64,000 bases of DNA from Bryocella elongata (GCF_900108185.1 NZ_FNVA01000003.1:372001-436000); one strand, 5' to 3'. Numbered from the stretch's first letter, positions 45,524 to 54,456 are shown. Notes: a model not told the origin generated them from the letters alone. Translations and numbers: made by a program.

Positions 45524-47488
45524 ATGGCCCAGATCCCGGACCCTTCGCTTCGTCGCTGCTGTGCGGCAGTCGTATCGCTCCTCGCTTCCATCACCGGGGT
45601 TGCGATGCTCACGGGTTGCGGATCCGGCTCCTTTGTATCCGTCGGCACCGGCACAGGAGGGACGGGCGGCAGCGGAACCGGAGGCAGCACTGGCGCAGCC
45701 GTGCTCAGCGGCAAGGTGCTGGCCGGCTCCATCGCCGTCGCGGGAGCCACGGTCACTCTCTACGCCGCTGGAACTTCCGGTAACGGAGCCGCGGCCCGTT
45801 CCGTTCTCACCAGCTCGACCGTGACCGCCAGCGACGGCACCTTCACGCTCACCGGAACGCTGTCGTGCTCCAGTGGCAAGGATCAGGTCTACGTGGTAGC
45901 GACCGGCGGAAGCCCCGGCCTGCCGAGCAGCGCCACCAACCACGCGCTGTCGCTCGTCGCGGCCATCGGCAGCTGCTCGCAGCTTACTGGCGCCACCGTG
46001 CCCAGCGTCATCGTCAACGAGCTCACCAGCGTCGCTGTGGCCTACGCCCTGGCGCCGTTCACGACATCCGCCACGGCGATCAGCTCCAGCTCCACCAACG
46101 CTGCAGGCATGGCCAACTCCTTCCTCAACGCTGGCCTGCTGGCGAATGCGACGACCGGCCAGCTCGCCACGCTCAGCTCCGCCCAGGTCGTCGAGACCGC
46201 CAAGCTGAGCACCCTCGCGAACATCCTGCATGCCTGCGCCGCCTCGGATGGCGCCACGGTCTGCAGCGCCCTGTTCACTGCGGCCACGCCCTCGGGCGCC
46301 ACCGCACCGTCCGACACCTTCACTGCGGCGCTGGACATCGTGCGCCATCCCAGCAACAACGTCGCGACGATCTACGCGATTGCCCCGGCTACGGCGGTCT
46401 TCTCGCCGGTCCTGTCCGTCGCGCCGAGGGATTGGACGATGACCCTCAGCGTCACCGGCGGCGGTATGCAATACACTCGCGCCCTTGCGCTGGATGGCTC
46501 GGGAAACGTCTGGGTCGTCAGCCAGCCGGGCGTGCTCTCCGGGTTTACGCCGCAGGGCGTCGCGCTCAGCTCCACGGGCTACGGGACCGGAGTGCTCAAC
46601 GGCTCCTTCGGCGTCACCGTGGATTCCAGCGGCAACGTCTGGGCGACCAACTTCTACGCTGGCGGCTCCCTCGGTTCGATCACCGAGTTCAACGGCGCCT
46701 CCACCTCCAGCCCTGGAACGATCATCCAGCATGGTGGCAGCAACTTCGTCGTCGACAGCACCATGGACTACCCCATCGGCATCGCGGCCTCGAAGGACGG
46801 CCATCTCTATATCGCGGACTACAACAACTCCACAGCTTCCATCTACCTCACCTCGGGAACGTTCGTCTCCGGCAACCTCGGTGTGCCGCAGATCGCCGCA
46901 CCGGTTGCGGTTGCGGCGGATGGCTCCGGCGGCTTCTGGATCGCCAACAACGACCGCGACAGCACCTCGGTGACAGGCACCGTCACCCACCTCGCCTCGG
47001 ATGGATCTATCCTCGCGAACCCCAACTGCTGCGACACGGCCAACGGCGTCGCCGTGGATCAGCAGGGCAACGCCTGGTCCGCCAACTACGGCTCCGGATC
47101 GGTCAGCGAGGTCAGCTCCAGCGGCACGATCCTGATCCACAACACCACCAACGGCGGCCTCACCGAGCCCGCCGCCATCGCCGTCGACGCGGGCAACAAC
47201 ATCTGGGTGACCAACTACTACGCCACGACGTCAGCGGGCACCATCACGGAGCTGGCAGGCAATGGTGGCACGACGACCGTTGGCACCGGGATCACCCCGG
47301 CCTACGTCTCGGCGACCCAGCCGGGCGGCTACGGCCTCGATGCAGCCCTGAGCGAGCCGATCTCCATCGCTCCCGACTTCTCGGGGGATCTCTGGGTCTC
47401 GAGCTTCGGCACCAGCCACCTGACGATGTTCTTCGGCCTGGCCACACCCACCGCAACGCCGCTGCTGGGAACCCCCTCCGCCCCGTAA
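45524..47488 (+). CDS. NHL/beta-propeller lipoprotein
   Basis: A 654-residue secreted lipoprotein. The lipobox is MLTGC (about residue 32). A Gly/Thr-rich linker (43-57) and a carboxypeptidase-regulatory-like beta domain follow (about 58-135), then a helical part. From about residue 310 there are NHL-type beta-propeller repeats, each ending in a phrase like SGNVWVVS, SGNVWATN, KDGHLYIAD, SGGFWIAN, QGNAWSAN or GNNIWVTN. Such proteins are frequent in acidobacteria and probably bind ligands at the surface; no enzyme motif is seen. TAGAAT, 17 bases before the ATG, could be the -10 box. Confidence 0.87.
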   Translation: MAQIPDPSLRRCCAAVVSLLASITGVAMLTGCGSGSFVSVGTGTGGTGGSGTGGSTGAAVLSGKVLAGSIAVAGATVTLYAAGTSGNGAAARSVLTSSTVTASDGTFTLTGTLSCSSGKDQVYVVATGGSPGLPSSATNHALSLVAAIGSCSQLTGATVPSVIVNELTSVAVAYALAPFTTSATAISSSSTNAAGMANSFLNAGLLANATTGQLATLSSAQVVETAKLSTLANILHACAASDGATVCSALFTAATPSGATAPSDTFTAALDIVRHPSNNVATIYAIAPATAVFSPVLSVAPRDWTMTLSVTGGGMQYTRALALDGSGNVWVVSQPGVLSGFTPQGVALSSTGYGTGVLNGSFGVTVDSSGNVWATNFYAGGSLGSITEFNGASTSSPGTIIQHGGSNFVVDSTMDYPIGIAASKDGHLYIADYNNSTASIYLTSGTFVSGNLGVPQIAAPVAVAADGSGGFWIANNDRDSTSVTGTVTHLASDGSILANPNCCDTANGVAVDQQGNAWSANYGSGSVSEVSSSGTILIHNTTNGGLTEPAAIAVDAGNNIWVTNYYATTSAGTITELAGNGGTTTVGTGITPAYVSATQPGGYGLDAALSEPISIAPDFSGDLWVSSFGTSHLTMFFGLATPTATPLLGTPSAP

Positions 47489-47584
47489 CCACGCGGCCGT
47501 CACGCGAGTCAGGTATTCTCCCCGCCAGGGACGCAGGCGTCCGCGCGAGGCTGCGATTCGTCCAAGAACTGGAGGGTTTCTCCC

Positions 47585-48310
47585 GTGCCGCTTTGCCGCT
47601 TCGCTTTGTCTGTCGCGTTCGCCGCCGCCCTCCCAGGGGTGGCTGCTCCAGCAATCCTGAAACAGCAGCATCCGGCCTTCGAGATCCTGACCCGGCGCAT
47701 GGACGTTGACGTCGATGGCGCCCCCACGGCCTACGGTCCACGTGGCAAGAAGACGCTGGACTACCTGAAGAACGCTCACTATCGCGCCCGGCCGAACGCC
47801 CCCATCGTCGGCTTCCTCACCGACGATGATGACCCCACCAAGCCTGTCATCCAGGGGCCGCACGATCCCGCTCCTGGCTACTACATCTCGCAGACAGCCT
47901 TCACCGATCCCGCCCGCACCCGCGAAGAGGATCCGCTCCGTTACGTGGACGCCACGCGCATTAACTACGTTGTGCTGGGCGACGAGGGCCGCCGCCGCGG
48001 AGCGCAGCTGGGCGACTTCGTGGCCGTCTATTCGCACCGCACGCACCGCGCGGTCTTCGGCATCGTGGCGGACGACGGCAATCCCAGCGGCAATGAAGGT
48101 TCGCTGCACCTGCTGCAGGATCTGGGCTATCCCTTCAAAGACGGCAAGGATGAGTCGGTGACCCACGCCGAGGTGGTCATCCGGTTCTTCCCGCACTCCA
48201 ACCCACGCCAGCTCTTCTTCCGCGAACAACGCCAACTTGATGCGACCGCGGAACATCTCGGGCTGAGCCGGGACTTCTCGCAATCGGAGCTGACGCCCAA
48301 GTCGCGCTAG
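47585..48310 (+). CDS. Secreted GH75-like chitosanase-family protein
   Basis: A 241-residue exported protein whose body resembles the fungal chitosanase family GH75. Landmarks are DVDVDGAPTAYGP, the PGYYISQTAF segment, YVDATRINYVVLGDE, LGDFVAVYSH and FGIVADDGNPSGNEGSL. The last two blocks hold the acidic residues expected at the active site. A signal peptide runs to about residue 21. The start is a GTG at 47585 with GGAGGG about 9 bases upstream. Chitosan hydrolysis is inferred from resemblance only. It is convergent with the MBL-fold gene. Confidence 0.72.
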   Translation: MPLCRFALSVAFAAALPGVAAPAILKQQHPAFEILTRRMDVDVDGAPTAYGPRGKKTLDYLKNAHYRARPNAPIVGFLTDDDDPTKPVIQGPHDPAPGYYISQTAFTDPARTREEDPLRYVDATRINYVVLGDEGRRRGAQLGDFVAVYSHRTHRAVFGIVADDGNPSGNEGSLHLLQDLGYPFKDGKDESVTHAEVVIRFFPHSNPRQLFFREQRQLDATAEHLGLSRDFSQSELTPKSR

Positions 48311-48314
48311 GCCT

Positions 48315-49046
48315 TCATGATTGCGTGTGCTCTGCCTCGACGATCGCGACAGCCAGAATCTTGGAGTTCAGCGGGCAAACCGGCCCGTGGCCCGGAGCGA
48401 CCTGCTCCATCTGCGTCAGGCTGGCGAGCTCGAACAGCTTGCGCGCAGTCTCCAGGTTCGTGGGCTTGTCCCAGGTAGCGAAGTTCGGCAGAGGAAAGTA
48501 CCAGGGCGCCCAGCCCGAGATGTGCAGGTGTCCCCCTACGGTGGTCATGGCATCGCCGCAGTACAGGGTGCCGTCCCGCTCGTCGAGGAAGCTGAAGTGC
48601 CCAGGCGTGTGGCCTGGCGTCGCGAGGCAGCGCAGCGAGCCATACAGCTCTCCGTCGCTCACCAGGTGGGTCGGCTGGGAAGTCGCGCCCGGATACATCC
48701 CCTTCAGCTTGCCTTGGGGTTCGTTTTCGTCGCGTGAACGGTCCTGCGCAGGTTTCTTGGGCAGCAGGCGAGCTTCGCGCGCTCCAATCGCCACGTCCGC
48801 GTTCCCCAGCAGGTGGCAGAGCTGGTCCAGCGAGCCAATGTGGTCGGCGTGGGCGTGCGTCAACAGGACCCGCTGGATCTCCATGGCGACGCCTAACTTC
48901 CGCGCCGCGACAAGAATCGCCTCTGCCGATCCCCCGATGCCGGTGTCGATCAGCGTATAGCCGTCCGACTCCCGCAGGAGATAGCAGTTCACCAGCCCCA
49001 TCCGGGTCAGCTGGAAGGCGTGATCGGAGACTTCCCTGATCCTCAC
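48315..49046 (-). CDS. MBL-fold metallo-hydrolase
   Basis: A cytosolic 243-residue metallo-beta-lactamase-fold enzyme. The zinc motif is THAHADH (about residues 62-68), followed by CLATPGHTPGHFSF and YCGDAMTT; the last His is in APGHGPVC. This matches glyoxalase II-like or lactonase-like members; the substrate is not determinable. The start codon is GTG at 49046. It is convergent with the GH75-like gene, only 4 bases apart. Confidence 0.9.
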   Translation of the reverse strand: MRIREVSDHAFQLTRMGLVNCYLLRESDGYTLIDTGIGGSAEAILVAARKLGVAMEIQRVLLTHAHADHIGSLDQLCHLLGNADVAIGAREARLLPKKPAQDRSRDENEPQGKLKGMYPGATSQPTHLVSDGELYGSLRCLATPGHTPGHFSFLDERDGTLYCGDAMTTVGGHLHISGWAPWYFPLPNFATWDKPTNLETARKLFELASLTQMEQVAPGHGPVCPLNSKILAVAIVEAEHTQS

Positions 49047-49215
49047 TTAGACATACTCTCCGCTCTGCGATCATTTCTCGCGGTTTTAAACATGAAGAGT
49101 GCAGGACATTTAGCCCGGCGCGTCGGCCGGCCCATGCACATCCTGTCTCGTGTCGGGTAATACCATTCCCAGCAGCAACGGCGGCGAGATTGCACCGCGG
49201 CGTACACTGTCTCTG

Positions 49216-50193
49216 ATGGCCCAATCGACCACCCACGGCGCTGTGCAACGCATCCTGAAGGTTTCGCTGGCTCTTACAGCAATGTACATTGCCGCGACGT
49301 TTTACTTCGGACTTCGTGCTCATTCCCTGGCACTTCTGTCAGAGGCGGGCCATAACCTCTCGGACTTCGCCGCCCTCGCACTGAGCTTCGTCGCCGTCTG
49401 GCTGCAGGGTCGCAAGCCGTCGGACAAACGCACCTTCGGATATCAGCGCGCCGGTGTGCTCGCGGGCTTCGTGAATGCCCTTAGCCTGATGGTGCTCGCA
49501 GGATGGATCGGCATCGAGGCCATCGGCCGATTTCTGCACCCTGTCACGGTCGAGCCGCACCTGATGATGGCCGTCGCCGCAGCCGGCGTCCTGATGAATG
49601 GACTCATCGCCACGCTGCTCTGGAAGTTCTCCGGCGACGTCAACATCCGTAGCGTCTTCGTGCACATGCTGGGCGATACGGTCTCCACCGCGGCGGTCAT
49701 CGTCGGTGGCTTCGTCATCCAGCTCACGCATATGCAGTGGATCGACCCGGTGCTCTCGCTCATCATCTCCGCACTCATCCTGTGGAGCAGCTACGGCATC
49801 GTGCGCGAGACCCTGCACATCCTGCTGGAAGGCACACCGCGCTCTATCGATCTCGATGAGATTCGCACGGCCATGCAGAAGGCTCCGGGTGTAATCAACG
49901 TGCATGACCTGCATGTCTGGAGCCTCACCTCGCAGAGCCACGCGCTCGCCTGCCACGTGCAGGTCACCGAGATGACCCTTGCCGAGTGCGAAGCTGTCCT
50001 CGCCCGCCTCAACCACGAGGTCCGCGACCACTTCGGCATCCACCACACAACGATCCAGCTCGAAGTCACCGACTGCGCCACCGTCGATGGCTGCTGCTCG
50101 CCCCCCGAGCCCATGGTCATCGACGGCCACTCGCACCACCACCACGGCCCCGGCGGCCACAGCCACGATCACGGCCACGCCCACGCGCATTGA
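49216..50193 (+). CDS. Cation diffusion facilitator (Zn/Co/Cd exporter)
   Basis: A six-helix metal-proton antiporter of about 325 residues. The intramembrane zinc site is given by SEAGHNLSDF (His and Asp in helix 2) and VHMLGDTVST (His and Asp in helix 5). The cytosolic C-terminal domain has VHDLHVWSLT. The His-rich metal-binding stretch is at the very C-terminus (GHSHHHHGPGGHSHDHGHAH) rather than in the N-terminus or the helix 4-5 loop, and it is preceded by CCSPP. The ATG at 49216 is preferred; a GTG at 49150 could add 22 residues. Confidence 0.92.
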   Translation: MAQSTTHGAVQRILKVSLALTAMYIAATFYFGLRAHSLALLSEAGHNLSDFAALALSFVAVWLQGRKPSDKRTFGYQRAGVLAGFVNALSLMVLAGWIGIEAIGRFLHPVTVEPHLMMAVAAAGVLMNGLIATLLWKFSGDVNIRSVFVHMLGDTVSTAAVIVGGFVIQLTHMQWIDPVLSLIISALILWSSYGIVRETLHILLEGTPRSIDLDEIRTAMQKAPGVINVHDLHVWSLTSQSHALACHVQVTEMTLAECEAVLARLNHEVRDHFGIHHTTIQLEVTDCATVDGCCSPPEPMVIDGHSHHHHGPGGHSHDHGHAHAH

Positions 50194-50212
50194 GTGGCCG
50201 CCTGAGCATTGG

Positions 50213-51388
50213 CTAGCGGGCGGGCCACTTCCATTGCGGCCTGTTGAAGAGTGTCGCGCCCTCCAGCGTCGTCTCGCCGAAGGACTTCACCAGATGCAGC
50301 CGTGTACAGCGAGCATCGGCAGTCAGCTCCTCGATGAGCCGTGCTGCATGCGACACCACGATGATCTGTGTCCCTTCGGCAGCCTTCACGATCAGCCTCG
50401 CCAGCGCGGGCAGCAGGTCGGGGTGCAGGCTGGTTTCCGGTTCGTTCAACACCATCAGCTCCGGAGGCCGCGTAGTCAGCAGCGCTGCGGCCAGCAGCAG
50501 ATAGCGCAGCGTGCCGTCCGAAAGCTCGGCTGAAGACAGTGAGCGCAGCAGGCCATGCTGCTCCAGCCGCACCTCGAACCGGCCCTGGATGTCCTCGATC
50601 CACAGTCGGCTTCCCGGGAAGGCATCTTCGATCGTGTTTGGCAGGGCTTCGCTCTCGACGCGGTCTTCGAGGATCGTTCGCAGCGCCGCGGCCAGGTTGC
50701 TGCCATCGGCGTTGAGCACCGGGGAGTAGGTGCCGATCTGTGCGGTCCGCGCCGGGCCGTCAGCGTCCGTGCGGAAGTGATCGTAGAAGCGCCAGCCGCG
50801 CAGCGCCTCGCGAACGGCCAGCATCTCGGGTGCACGCTGCGGGTCGGCGACGACCCCCAGCATGCTGTCGGTGTCGGCGAGCTTCTGGGTTAGCATCACG
50901 GGCTCTTCATCGCGCGTGGTGGAAAGCCACGCGAAGTTGTTGCGCCGGTCGACCAGCGCCGTGGCTTTGCGATATACCGGCCCATGCCAGATGCACTCCC
51001 GCTTGATGTGTGGGTCCAGCTGGAACATCGTCGGGAACGGCGCCGGCGGAGGGTAGCCAAGATCGATGCTGTAGCTGTAGTCGTCGCTGCCAAAGCCCAT
51101 GCGCAGACTCGCGACCTTGCGGGAGGCCAGCGGCTCGACGGCATGCTCCCCAAGCCGCAGGCTGCGCGCGATGGTCTCCGGCCCGGCCCAGAACGTCGAA
51201 GGCAGCCCGCCCTCACGCGCCAGCGAACCCACGACCGCGTTCTGGGATGTATCGGCCAGCAACCGCAGCGCACGATAGAAGCTCGACTTGCCGCTGCCGT
51301 TCGCTCCGGTGATCAACGTGAGCTGTCCCAGCGGCGCAACGAGACTGCGCAGCGAGCGATAGCCTTCGATGGCGACGGTGCGGATCAT
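50213..51388 (-). CDS. AAA family ATPase (COG4637-like)
   Basis: A 391-residue SMC/RecF-type ATPase. Walker A is ITGANGSGKSSFYRAL near the N-terminus (about residues 25-40). The ABC-type signature is LSDGTLRYLLLAAAL and Walker B is LMVLNEPETSLHPDLL, followed by the switch His in VVSHAARL. The middle is a helical insert without long coiled coil. Such stand-alone ATPases may act in DNA repair or defence; no nuclease partner is next to it, so the role is open. I chose the ATG at 51388, which starts at the conserved MIRTVAIEGYRSL. It is convergent with the CDF gene. Confidence 0.85.
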   Translation of the reverse strand: MIRTVAIEGYRSLRSLVAPLGQLTLITGANGSGKSSFYRALRLLADTSQNAVVGSLAREGGLPSTFWAGPETIARSLRLGEHAVEPLASRKVASLRMGFGSDDYSYSIDLGYPPPAPFPTMFQLDPHIKRECIWHGPVYRKATALVDRRNNFAWLSTTRDEEPVMLTQKLADTDSMLGVVADPQRAPEMLAVREALRGWRFYDHFRTDADGPARTAQIGTYSPVLNADGSNLAAALRTILEDRVESEALPNTIEDAFPGSRLWIEDIQGRFEVRLEQHGLLRSLSSAELSDGTLRYLLLAAALLTTRPPELMVLNEPETSLHPDLLPALARLIVKAAEGTQIIVVSHAARLIEELTADARCTRLHLVKSFGETTLEGATLFNRPQWKWPAR

Positions 51389-51425
51389 AGGCAGCAGAAT
51401 AGCGTCCGCTTGCAAGCAGAGGCCA

Positions 51426-51453
51426 GAACCTAGAAGCTAACAGCTAAGAGCTT
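51426..51453. repeat. Heptad-period sequence in the prpD leader
   Basis: GAACCTA, GAAGCTA, ACAGCTA and AGAGCTT follow each other in phase and end 4 bases before the prpD ATG. The last unit contains the only GAG that could serve as a ribosome-binding site. Confidence 0.5.
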
Positions 51454-51457
51454 TCCT

Positions 51458-52912
51458 ATGTCTGGACACATCAGCAACGAGCGCCCTCCCTTCGACCAGC
51501 CCATCATCGACATCGTCGACTACGTGCTGGGGTACAACGTCACCAGCGAGCTGGCCTACGAGACAGCGCGTTACTGCCTGATGGACACGCTCGGCTGCGG
51601 CCTTGAGGCGCTGGACTATCCGGCCTGTACCAAGCTGCTGGGGCCGCTGGTGCCGGGGCTCACGATGGTCAACGGGGCGCGCGTGCCGGGCACGGCGTAT
51701 GAGCTGGATCCCATGCAGGCTGCGTTCAACATCGGCGCCATCATCCGCTGGCTGGACTTCAACGACACGTGGCTGGCCGCGGAGTGGGGGCACCCCAGCG
51801 ACAACCTTGGCGCGATCCTTGCTGTTGCTGACTGGCTTACGCGCAACGGTTCTCGGTTGACCATGCGCGATGTGCTGACTGCGATGATCCAGGCCCACGA
51901 GATTCAAGGCTGCCTCGCGCTGGAGAACAGCTTCAACAAGGTGGGTCTTGACCACGTGATCCTGGTCAAGGTCGCGAGCACGGCCGTCGCGGCGAAGCTG
52001 CTGGGCCTCACGCGCGAGCAGACGCTGAATGCCGTGTCGCTGGCGTTTGTGGATGGCCAGTCGCTGCGCACCTATCGTCACGCGCCGAATACGGGTTCCC
52101 GCAAGAGCTGGGCGGCAGGCGATGCGACCTCGCGTGCTGTGCGGCTGGCGTTGATCGCGAAGACCGGAGAGATGGGTTATCCCAGCGTCCTGAGCGCGAA
52201 GACCTGGGGCTTCTATGACGTGAGCTTCAAGGGCCAGCCGTTCAAGTTCCAGCGGCCTTATGGAAGCTACGTGATGGAGAACGTGCTGTTCAAGATCAGC
52301 TTCCCGGCGGAGTTCCATTCGCAGACGGCGGTGGAAGCCGCGATGACGCTGCACCGGCAGCTGGCGGCGATGGGCAAGACGGCCGCGGAGATTGCGAAGG
52401 TAACGATTCGCACGCATGAGGCGGCGATCCGCATCATCGACAAGCAGGGCCCGCTGAACAATCCTGCAGATCGCGACCACTGCATCCAGTACATGGTGGC
52501 TGTGCCGCTGATCTTTGGCCGCCTGACGGCTGGGGACTATGAGGATGCCGTCGCGCTCGATCCCGTGTGGGGCAAGCGCATCGACGAGGTGCGTTCGCGC
52601 ATCGTGTGTGTCGAGGATCCGCAGTTTACGCGGGACTATCACGATCCGGAGAAGCGCTCGATTGCGAATGCTCTGACTCTCGAGCTTACCGATGGAACGG
52701 TCTTGCCTGAGGTCGTCGTCGAGTATCCAATCGGGCACAAGCGGCGGCGCATCGATGGGATTCCGCTGCTGGTCGAGAAGTTCCAGCGCAACCTCGCGCG
52801 GCGCTTCGATGCAGCGCAACAGCGGACGATTCTGGCCGTCTGCAACGATCAGGCGGAGCTCGAAGCGATGCCTGTGGATGAGTTCGTTTCCATGTTTGTC
52901 GTGAAGGTTTAG
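51458..52912 (+). CDS. prpD: 2-Methylcitrate dehydratase PrpD
   Basis: Dehydrates 2-methylcitrate to 2-methyl-cis-aconitate in the propionate-degrading methylcitrate cycle. The 484-residue length is typical of the MmgE/PrpD family. Recognisable blocks are ARYCLMDTLGCGLEAL, the WLDFNDTWLAAEWGHPSDNL active-site segment, and KSWAAGDATSRAVRLALIAK. The cycle partners prpC and prpB are on the opposite strand 5-9 kb further on. A cytosine-deaminase-like gene follows after 9 bases and is probably cotranscribed. Confidence 0.94.
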   Translation: MSGHISNERPPFDQPIIDIVDYVLGYNVTSELAYETARYCLMDTLGCGLEALDYPACTKLLGPLVPGLTMVNGARVPGTAYELDPMQAAFNIGAIIRWLDFNDTWLAAEWGHPSDNLGAILAVADWLTRNGSRLTMRDVLTAMIQAHEIQGCLALENSFNKVGLDHVILVKVASTAVAAKLLGLTREQTLNAVSLAFVDGQSLRTYRHAPNTGSRKSWAAGDATSRAVRLALIAKTGEMGYPSVLSAKTWGFYDVSFKGQPFKFQRPYGSYVMENVLFKISFPAEFHSQTAVEAAMTLHRQLAAMGKTAAEIAKVTIRTHEAAIRIIDKQGPLNNPADRDHCIQYMVAVPLIFGRLTAGDYEDAVALDPVWGKRIDEVRSRIVCVEDPQFTRDYHDPEKRSIANALTLELTDGTVLPEVVVEYPIGHKRRRIDGIPLLVEKFQRNLARRFDAAQQRTILAVCNDQAELEAMPVDEFVSMFVVKV

Positions 52913-52921
52913 GGGAAACAG

Positions 52922-53377
52922 ATGTCCGAAGTGATTGACTACAACGCGATGCTTGCCGTCGCCATCGATGAAGCGAAGACCGGCCTTGCCGAGGGCGGCA
53001 TTCCCATTGGCGCGGCGATCTTCCGGCACGATGGCACGCTGGTGGGGCGTGGGCACAATCGGCGGGTGCAGCACGGCGATCCCAGCGTCCACGGCGAGAC
53101 GGACGCCTTTCGCAACGCGGGCCGGCAGAAGAGCTATCGCGACCTGATCATGGTGACCACGCTGGCGCCGTGCTTCTACTGCTCGGGGTTGGTGCGGCAG
53201 TTTGGCTTCCGCACGGTGGTGGTGGGTGAGAGCGAGACCTTCCAGGGCGGCATCGACGAGCTGCGCGCGCTGGGCATCGAGGTCATCGACCTGAAGAGCC
53301 GCGAGTGCATCGAGCTGCTCAATGGGTTCATCACGGAGCATCCTGAGATTTGGAACGAGGACATCGGGGTGGATTAA
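52922..53377 (+). CDS. Cytosine/nucleoside deaminase, yeast FCY1-like
   Basis: A 151-residue zinc deaminase. Zinc ligands and catalytic acid are His57 and Glu59 in VHGETDA, and Cys84 and Cys87 in LAPCFYCSG. The C-terminal part, with VVVGESETFQGG and the ending PEIWNEDIG, is close to my memory of fungal cytosine deaminase (FCY1, ending in WFEDIGE). It is not like guanine deaminase or TadA. It should convert cytosine, or a related base, to uracil. It lies 9 bases after prpD with AGGGGAAA before the ATG, although no metabolic link is obvious. Confidence 0.87.
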   Translation: MSEVIDYNAMLAVAIDEAKTGLAEGGIPIGAAIFRHDGTLVGRGHNRRVQHGDPSVHGETDAFRNAGRQKSYRDLIMVTTLAPCFYCSGLVRQFGFRTVVVGESETFQGGIDELRALGIEVIDLKSRECIELLNGFITEHPEIWNEDIGVD

Positions 53378-53390
53378 GGGGGTACTCCCT

Positions 53391-53413
53391 ACCCCCCCTC
53401 CTTGTGGGGGGGT
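53391..53413. terminator. C7/G7 hairpin after the deaminase gene
   Basis: ACCCCCCC (53391-53398) pairs with GGGGGGGT (53406-53413) around TCCTTGT, 14 bases after the stop. No T run follows immediately (GGCCAAAATATT). It lies between convergent genes. The remaining 231 bases up to 53644 hold no gene I can support. Confidence 0.5.
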
Positions 53414-53644
53414 GGCCAAAATATTCAATTCATGGATGTTGAGGGTGGGTATCTGCTTTCTTCGAGCGCGACCCTACAGCGGGTCTGCGCGGCGAGAAGC
53501 TCCGGCGCCCGGAGCGGAAGCACTACTCTCCATTTTAAGGGATTGGATCGAGTGGATGCGCCAGGGTGGGGAGGCGGATTTCGCCAGTATTGGCGCGGGT
53601 TTCGCCGGCGCGGGGAAGTCCGGGGGCTTGACACGGCTTGCGGC

Positions 53645-54169
53645 TCACTCGTGCGTGAGCTTCGTGAGGAGCTCATGCTGGCCGGGCCACCTGGCGATGA
53701 GCTCTTCGCGGGGAGCGTCGGCGTAGTCTTCGAACTCGAAGCCGGGTGTGACGGTGCAGCCGAGGAGGGCCCAGGCGTTGGGATCGTCCTGTTTGAGCAG
53801 ATGCGAGCCTTGCCATACGCCGCGGGGGACGACGGTCTGCAGCAGCTCGCCTGCGGCGATGTCCTTGCCGAGGACGACGCGCTTGCTCGTCCCGTCGGCG
53901 AAGCACTGCAGCATCTCCACCGCGTCGCCGAGGTAGTGGTGGAAGATCTCGTCGCTCTGGAGCATGTGCATCTCGGAGAAGGTGCCGGGCTCGAGCAGGT
54001 AGTAGATGGCGGTGGAGGTGCGGCGAGGGCTGTTGTAACGGCCGTCGCTGAAGCTTTCCGGCGCGATGAGTTCTTCGCTCTCCCAGGTGCGGATGTACCA
54101 GCCGCCTTCGCGGGGATGGGGCTGGAGGTTGAAGAGAGCCTTGACGTCCGAAGCAGTGAGAGCGGCCAT
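53645..54169 (-). CDS. DUF985 cupin protein
   Basis: A 174-residue single-domain cupin of the DUF985 family. The family signature is present: LQPHPREGGWYIRTW at the N-terminus, TAIYYLLEPGTFSEMHMLQS, then DEIFHHYLGDAVEMLQ. The C-terminal part has VVPRGVWQGSHLL and CTVTPGFEFEDY. The family fold binds small ligands or metal; the function is unknown. The ATG at 54169 begins the domain. An unusual array of short hairpins lies just upstream. Confidence 0.9.
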   Translation of the reverse strand: MAALTASDVKALFNLQPHPREGGWYIRTWESEELIAPESFSDGRYNSPRRTSTAIYYLLEPGTFSEMHMLQSDEIFHHYLGDAVEMLQCFADGTSKRVVLGKDIAAGELLQTVVPRGVWQGSHLLKQDDPNAWALLGCTVTPGFEFEDYADAPREELIARWPGQHELLTKLTHE

Positions 54170-54214
54170 GGAGAGATGGTAGCGGCTGGGACCGGAGTGC
54201 GAACCTGTTGTGTC

Positions 54215-54374
54215 GGGCTTTCAGCCCTCGATCGTTTCGTGAATGCTTTCCTGGGCCTTCGGCCCAGGCCGTTATGTTGTCGGGCCGTTGGCCCTCGGCG
54301 TTGTGGTCGGCGTTGTGGTTCTTTGGCGGGGGCTGAAGCCCGGTGATCGGGTTGCTGTTTCCGCGCTGAAGCGC
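54215..54374. repeat. Array of five short G/C hairpins
   Basis: Five perfect mini-palindromes occur within 160 bases: GGGCT-TTC-AGCCC (54215-54227), CTGGGCC-TTC-GGCCCAG (54251-54267), GGGCC-GTT-GGCCC (54282-54294), GGGCT-GA-AGCCC (54330-54341) and GCGCT-GA-AGCGC (54363-54374). They fill the divergent gap between the cupin gene and the PH-like gene. No coding capacity is evident there. Confidence 0.85.
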
Positions 54375-54456
54375 GCTGCTACTCCGCTTCGCGAGGCGAG
54401 ATCGCGGTGCCCCTACGCGTGGCCGGTCTGGAGGTGCGCTATTCTTTACCCACCTC

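Noticed and set aside
45464-47140. 558-codon minus-strand frame
   Set aside because: Antisense to the NHL lipoprotein; no ribosome-binding site and no domain.
51437-53428. 663-codon minus-strand frame
   Set aside because: Antisense to prpD and the deaminase, both of which have clear motifs on the plus strand.
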